Source: Dermatophilaceae bacterium | GTDB lineage: Bacteria > Actinomycetota > Actinomycetes > Actinomycetales > Dermatophilaceae | Assembly: GCA_013361975.1 (NCBI GenBank) | Contig: JABFXB010000386.1 | Location: 1-8,550 of the forward strand | Length of the DNA stretch: 8,550 nt | Direction of reading: 5' to 3' | Shown here: positions 5,768 to 8,550 of the stretch, piece by piece | Layout: the number at the start of each line of letters is the position of its first letter | How positions within the stretch are numbered: the first letter of the stretch is position 1 | Notes under the pieces: generated by a model | What the model saw: only the letters and a program-made list of their open reading frames with translations | Told to the model about the DNA's origin: nothing | The model's database searches: none | Translations under genes and position numbers: made by a program

Positions 5768-5773
5768 TACCGT
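5768..5773 (+). promoter_or_regulatory. -10 hexamer of a leaderless promoter (sbcD)
   Basis: TACCGT is followed by exactly six bases and the sbcD ATG at 5780. No Shine-Dalgarno sequence is present. It lies just downstream of the hairpin that closes the pfkA unit, so sbcDC looks like an independent transcription unit. The -35 region is not consensus-like. Confidence 0.55.
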
Positions 5774-5779
5774 CGTGGC

Positions 5780-6973
5780 ATGCGGTTGCTCCACACCTCC
5801 GACTGGCACCTCGGGCGCACGCTCCACGGCGTGAACCTCCACGGGGCGCAGACGGCTGTGCTGGAGCGCATCTGCGAGCTCGTCGAGTCGCCGCCTGACG
5901 GCATCCCCGTCGACGCCGTGCTCGTCGCGGGCGATGTCTACGACCGCGGCGTCCCGCCCGTCGAGTCGGTGCAGCTGTTCGAGTGGACGCTGTCTCGGCT
6001 CTCTGCCGTCACCACCGTCGTCGTCACGTCGGGCAACCACGACTCCGCCATCCGTCTCGGCTACGGCTCGGGGCTCTTCCGCGACCGCATCCGCATGGTC
6101 ACCGACCTCGGGCAGCTCGACCTGCCCGTCCTGCTCGAGGGCAGTGACGGTGTGCGCGCGGCGATCTACGGCATCCCCTACCTCGACCCCGACCACGCGC
6201 GAGTTGCGCTGGCGGGGGCCGGCGAGCCGCTGCCGAGGTCGCACCAGGCCGTCGTCGGGGCCGCGGTCGGGCGCATCCGCGCCGAGCTCGCCGACCGTCC
6301 GGGCGTGCGTTCGGTGGTGCTCGCGCACGCGTTCGTCGCGGGCGCCGAGCCGAGCGACTCCGAGCGCTCGATCATGGTCGGCGGCGTCGACCGAGTGGCG
6401 GGCACCGTCTTCGCCGGCATCGACTACGCCGCGCTCGGGCACCTGCACGGGCCACAGGCGCCCGACTCGGCCGACGGCTCGGTCGTGCGCTACTCGGGCT
6501 CGCCGCTGCGCTACTCCTTCTCCGAGCAGGACCACGAGAAGGTCGTTCTCGTCGTCGACCTCGACGCCTCCGGCCCGGCGCGGGTCACACCCGTCGCGAT
6601 CGCGCAGCCGCGGGCGATGGCAACGCTGCGGGGCCGGCTCGACGAGCTGCTCGAGGCACCCGAGCACACGCCCGCCGAGGACGCGTGGGTGCGGGTGACC
6701 GTCACCGACCGGGTGCGGCCCGACTCCCTCATGGACCGGCTCAAGTCACGCTTCCCCCACGCGCTGCAGGTTTTCCACGAGCCCGAGGGCGCCGTGGAGC
6801 GCCGCGGCGGCACCACCGTCGTCAGCGAACGCGACCCGCGCGAGCTCGGATCCGACTTCATCGCCTACGTCACCAAGACCGAGGCGAGCGGCGGCGAGGT
6901 CGACGTCTTCGAGGCCGGCTACGAGGCCGCCGTCGTCGCCCAGCACAAGGCCGAGTCCCAGGAGGTGGCGTGA
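5780..6973 (+). CDS. sbcD: Exonuclease SbcCD subunit D (Mre11-type nuclease)
   Basis: This 397-residue metallophosphoesterase is the nuclease half of SbcCD, which cuts DNA hairpins and processes double-strand ends in repair and replication. All phosphoesterase motifs are visible: HTSDWHLG (5-12, Asp8 and His10), GDVYDR (51-56, Asp52), SGNHDS (84-89, Asn86 and His87), LAHAF (181-185, His183) and LGHLHG (219-224, His221 and His223). YSGSPLRYSFSE (238-249) is the usual end of the nuclease domain, followed by the DNA-binding cap at about 255-360 and a C-terminal tail that in the family contacts SbcC. The start MRLLHTSDWHLG is the conserved one. The stop lies 1 base before the sbcC start, and the sbcC RBS is inside the last codons, so the two subunits are made together. 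The length is normal and no key residue is missing. Confidence 0.96.
   Translation: MRLLHTSDWHLGRTLHGVNLHGAQTAVLERICELVESPPDGIPVDAVLVAGDVYDRGVPPVESVQLFEWTLSRLSAVTTVVVTSGNHDSAIRLGYGSGLFRDRIRMVTDLGQLDLPVLLEGSDGVRAAIYGIPYLDPDHARVALAGAGEPLPRSHQAVVGAAVGRIRAELADRPGVRSVVLAHAFVAGAEPSDSERSIMVGGVDRVAGTVFAGIDYAALGHLHGPQAPDSADGSVVRYSGSPLRYSFSEQDHEKVVLVVDLDASGPARVTPVAIAQPRAMATLRGRLDELLEAPEHTPAEDAWVRVTVTDRVRPDSLMDRLKSRFPHALQVFHEPEGAVERRGGTTVVSERDPRELGSDFIAYVTKTEASGGEVDVFEAGYEAAVVAQHKAESQEVA
6960..6967 (+). promoter_or_regulatory. Ribosome binding site of sbcC inside the sbcD end
   Basis: AGGAGGTG, close to the perfect anti-16S complement, lies 7 bases before the GTG at 6975. It fixes the sbcC start to a GTG, which is easy to miss if only ATG starts are considered, and overlaps the final codons of sbcD. 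Confidence 0.75.
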
Positions 6974-6974
6974 C

Positions 6975-8550
6975 GTGCAGCTGCACCACCTCTCGATGAC
7001 GGCCATCGGGCCGTATGCCGGCACCGAGGTCATCGACTTCACCACCGTCGGACGCGCCGGCCTCTTCCTGCTCGAGGGCCCCACCGGCTCCGGCAAGTCG
7101 ACCATCATCGACGCCATCACCTTCGCCCTCTACGGCAAGGTCGCCCAGGCATCGGCCGACGTCGAACGCATCCACTCGCACCACGCCGACCCGCGCACCG
7201 TGCCCGTCGTCGTGCTCGTCTTCGAGACCCAGTCGGGCATCTACCGCGTGCAGCGCACACCCCGCTTCGAGCGTCCCAAGTCCCGCGGCACCGGAAGCAC
7301 CGTGCAGCAGCCGACGATCAAGCTGTGGCGGCTGCAGACCCCCGACGACCTCACGGGCGGCGAGCTGCTCTCGACCAACATCGGCGACTGCGACGACGAG
7401 ATCACCCGGGCCGTGGGGCTCACGCGCGACCAGTTCGTCCAGACGGTGATCCTCCCTCAGGGCGAGTTCGCGACGTTCCTGCGGGCGAGGTCCGAAGACA
7501 AGGGCAAGCTGCTCGAGAAGGTCTTCGGCACGGCCTTCTTCCGCCGCGTCCAGGACGAGATCGTCGAGGCCGGCAAGGCCGCCCAGGCGCGTCGTCAGTC
7601 GGCGGTCGACGAGATCCGTCTGGCCGTGCACGCGCTCGCGGTCTCGGCAGGCCTGGAGACCGAGCGCCGCGACGTGCTCGAAGCGCTGAGCCGCACCGCG
7701 CCCGACGCCCTCGAGGCCGAGCTGGCGCAGGTCGTCGACGAGCTGACCACGCGTGAGCGGCACGCCGGCAAGGCGAGCCGTGAGGCCATCGAGACCCACA
7801 AGCAGATGGCCGACATGGTGAGCGACGCCCGCCTGCGCATGCAGCGCCGCGAGCGGCTACTCGCTCTCCAGCAGCAGGAGCACGACCTCGGCAAGCAGGC
7901 CGTGCGCTTCACCCACCTGCGCCAGGAGGTGGCCCGCGCGCAGCAGGCGCGACCGGTCGCCGGTGCGGTGCGCACGCTGGCCCTCTCCGAGGCCGCCCTG
8001 AAGAGAGCCGACTCGGCGCTCGCGAAGGCGCGTGAGCACGTGGAGCCGGCGCTGCGCGACCGTGACCCGGTCGCCCTGCGCGAGGCGGCGGCTCAGGCGC
8101 GAGAGGTCGTCGGCTCGTTCACGGGTGCGATCACGGTCGAGGCCGCCCTCGGGTCGCGGCTGGCCGAGCAGCGACGCCTGGCCGAGAAGCGTGACGGCAT
8201 CCGGCGCGCGGTCGCCGCAGTGACGTCCGAGCTCGAGGCGCTGCCGGTGACCATCAGCACCCACGAGGAGGCCCTCACCGAGGCGCGGCGGCTGGCCGCG
8301 CTGGTCGACGGGCGCACCGTGGAGGGCGAGCGGGCGAGGGAGCGACTCGAGGCCGCGCTCGCGCACGCGACTGCCGTGGGGCGGGTCCCGGCGCACGAGG
8401 CCACCGCTGCCGACGCGCTGTCGGCGGTGGCGGCTGCCGAGACCGCGCTCGCAGGGCTGCGGCGGGCTCGCATCGAGGGGATCGCCGGCGAGCTCGGGCT
8501 CTCCCTCACCACCGGCGACCCCTGCCCCGTGTGCGGATCGACCGAGCACC
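6975..8550 (+). CDS. sbcC: Exonuclease SbcCD subunit C (Rad50/SMC-type ATPase), N-terminal half
   Basis: This frame is open from the GTG to the window edge and yields 525 residues of a protein usually near 1000. It begins with the Rad50-like LHHLSMTAIGPY (3-14), then Walker A GPTGSGKST (35-43), LYGKV and a Q-loop region with LPQGEFATFLRA (160-171). From about 190 it becomes a long Ala/Arg/Glu/Leu-rich antiparallel coiled coil. The last visible residues are DPCPVCGSTEH with the cysteines at 517 and 520: the zinc hook that joins two SbcC arms. Everything after (returning coiled coil, signature motif, Walker B) is outside the window. With SbcD it uses ATP to position and cut DNA ends and hairpins. 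Partial only because of the window; no frameshift seen. Confidence 0.95.
   Translation, partial: MQLHHLSMTAIGPYAGTEVIDFTTVGRAGLFLLEGPTGSGKSTIIDAITFALYGKVAQASADVERIHSHHADPRTVPVVVLVFETQSGIYRVQRTPRFERPKSRGTGSTVQQPTIKLWRLQTPDDLTGGELLSTNIGDCDDEITRAVGLTRDQFVQTVILPQGEFATFLRARSEDKGKLLEKVFGTAFFRRVQDEIVEAGKAAQARRQSAVDEIRLAVHALAVSAGLETERRDVLEALSRTAPDALEAELAQVVDELTTRERHAGKASREAIETHKQMADMVSDARLRMQRRERLLALQQQEHDLGKQAVRFTHLRQEVARAQQARPVAGAVRTLALSEAALKRADSALAKAREHVEPALRDRDPVALREAAAQAREVVGSFTGAITVEAALGSRLAEQRRLAEKRDGIRRAVAAVTSELEALPVTISTHEEALTEARRLAALVDGRTVEGERARERLEAALAHATAVGRVPAHEATAADALSAVAAAETALAGLRRARIEGIAGELGLSLTTGDPCPVCGSTEH

Noticed and set aside
1..8550. tRNA, rRNA, CRISPR array, insertion sequence or integrated element
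   Set aside because: No spaced direct repeats, tRNA-like folds, transposase or integrase motifs were seen on either strand.

Overview
The window looks like ordinary chromosomal DNA from a high-G+C actinobacterium, probably of the order Micrococcales; that placement is inferred from base composition, codon usage, group III ATP-PFK features and leaderless-type promoters. No mobile element, CRISPR array, tRNA or rRNA was seen. I found no convincing undescribed system. The genes are mostly core or broadly conserved, and the more unusual signals are regulatory or are local sequence insertions.

Layout, left to right. Positions 1-75 (minus) hold only the first 25 codons of an unidentified protein, preceded by a roughly 235-base gene-free leader that contains a perfect dyad and an RBS-proximal hairpin. 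Positions 311-2130 (minus) encode a VOC-fold protein followed by an ABC-like AAA_21 ATPase with an unusual acidic/basic insert. Each of these two genes appears to have its own leaderless promoter. Positions 2202-4052 (minus) form a two-gene unit: an aromatic amino acid/histidinol-phosphate aminotransferase (Pat/HisC2 type), then a membrane protein of unknown function. A 147-base divergent intergenic region separates this unit from pfkA.

On the plus strand, 4200-5670 holds pfkA (ATP-type 6-phosphofructokinase by its Gly104/Lys124 pair) and, 4 bases later, a small YvlD/phage-holin-4-like membrane protein. A strong GC hairpin follows. From 5780 to the window end lies sbcD-sbcC, which encodes the Mre11/Rad50-type nuclease complex. 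sbcC starts at a GTG one base after the sbcD stop and runs off the window just after its zinc-hook CPVC motif.

Functionally the window combines amino-acid metabolism (pat), glycolysis (pfkA) and DNA double-strand-break or hairpin processing (sbcDC) with several poorly characterised genes. A repeated pattern is that four genes lacking a Shine-Dalgarno sequence (AAA ATPase, VOC, pat, sbcD) all have a TANNNT hexamer exactly 6 bases before the ATG. The partial gene at the left edge, the membrane protein at 2202-2873 and sbcC instead have clear ribosome binding sites.
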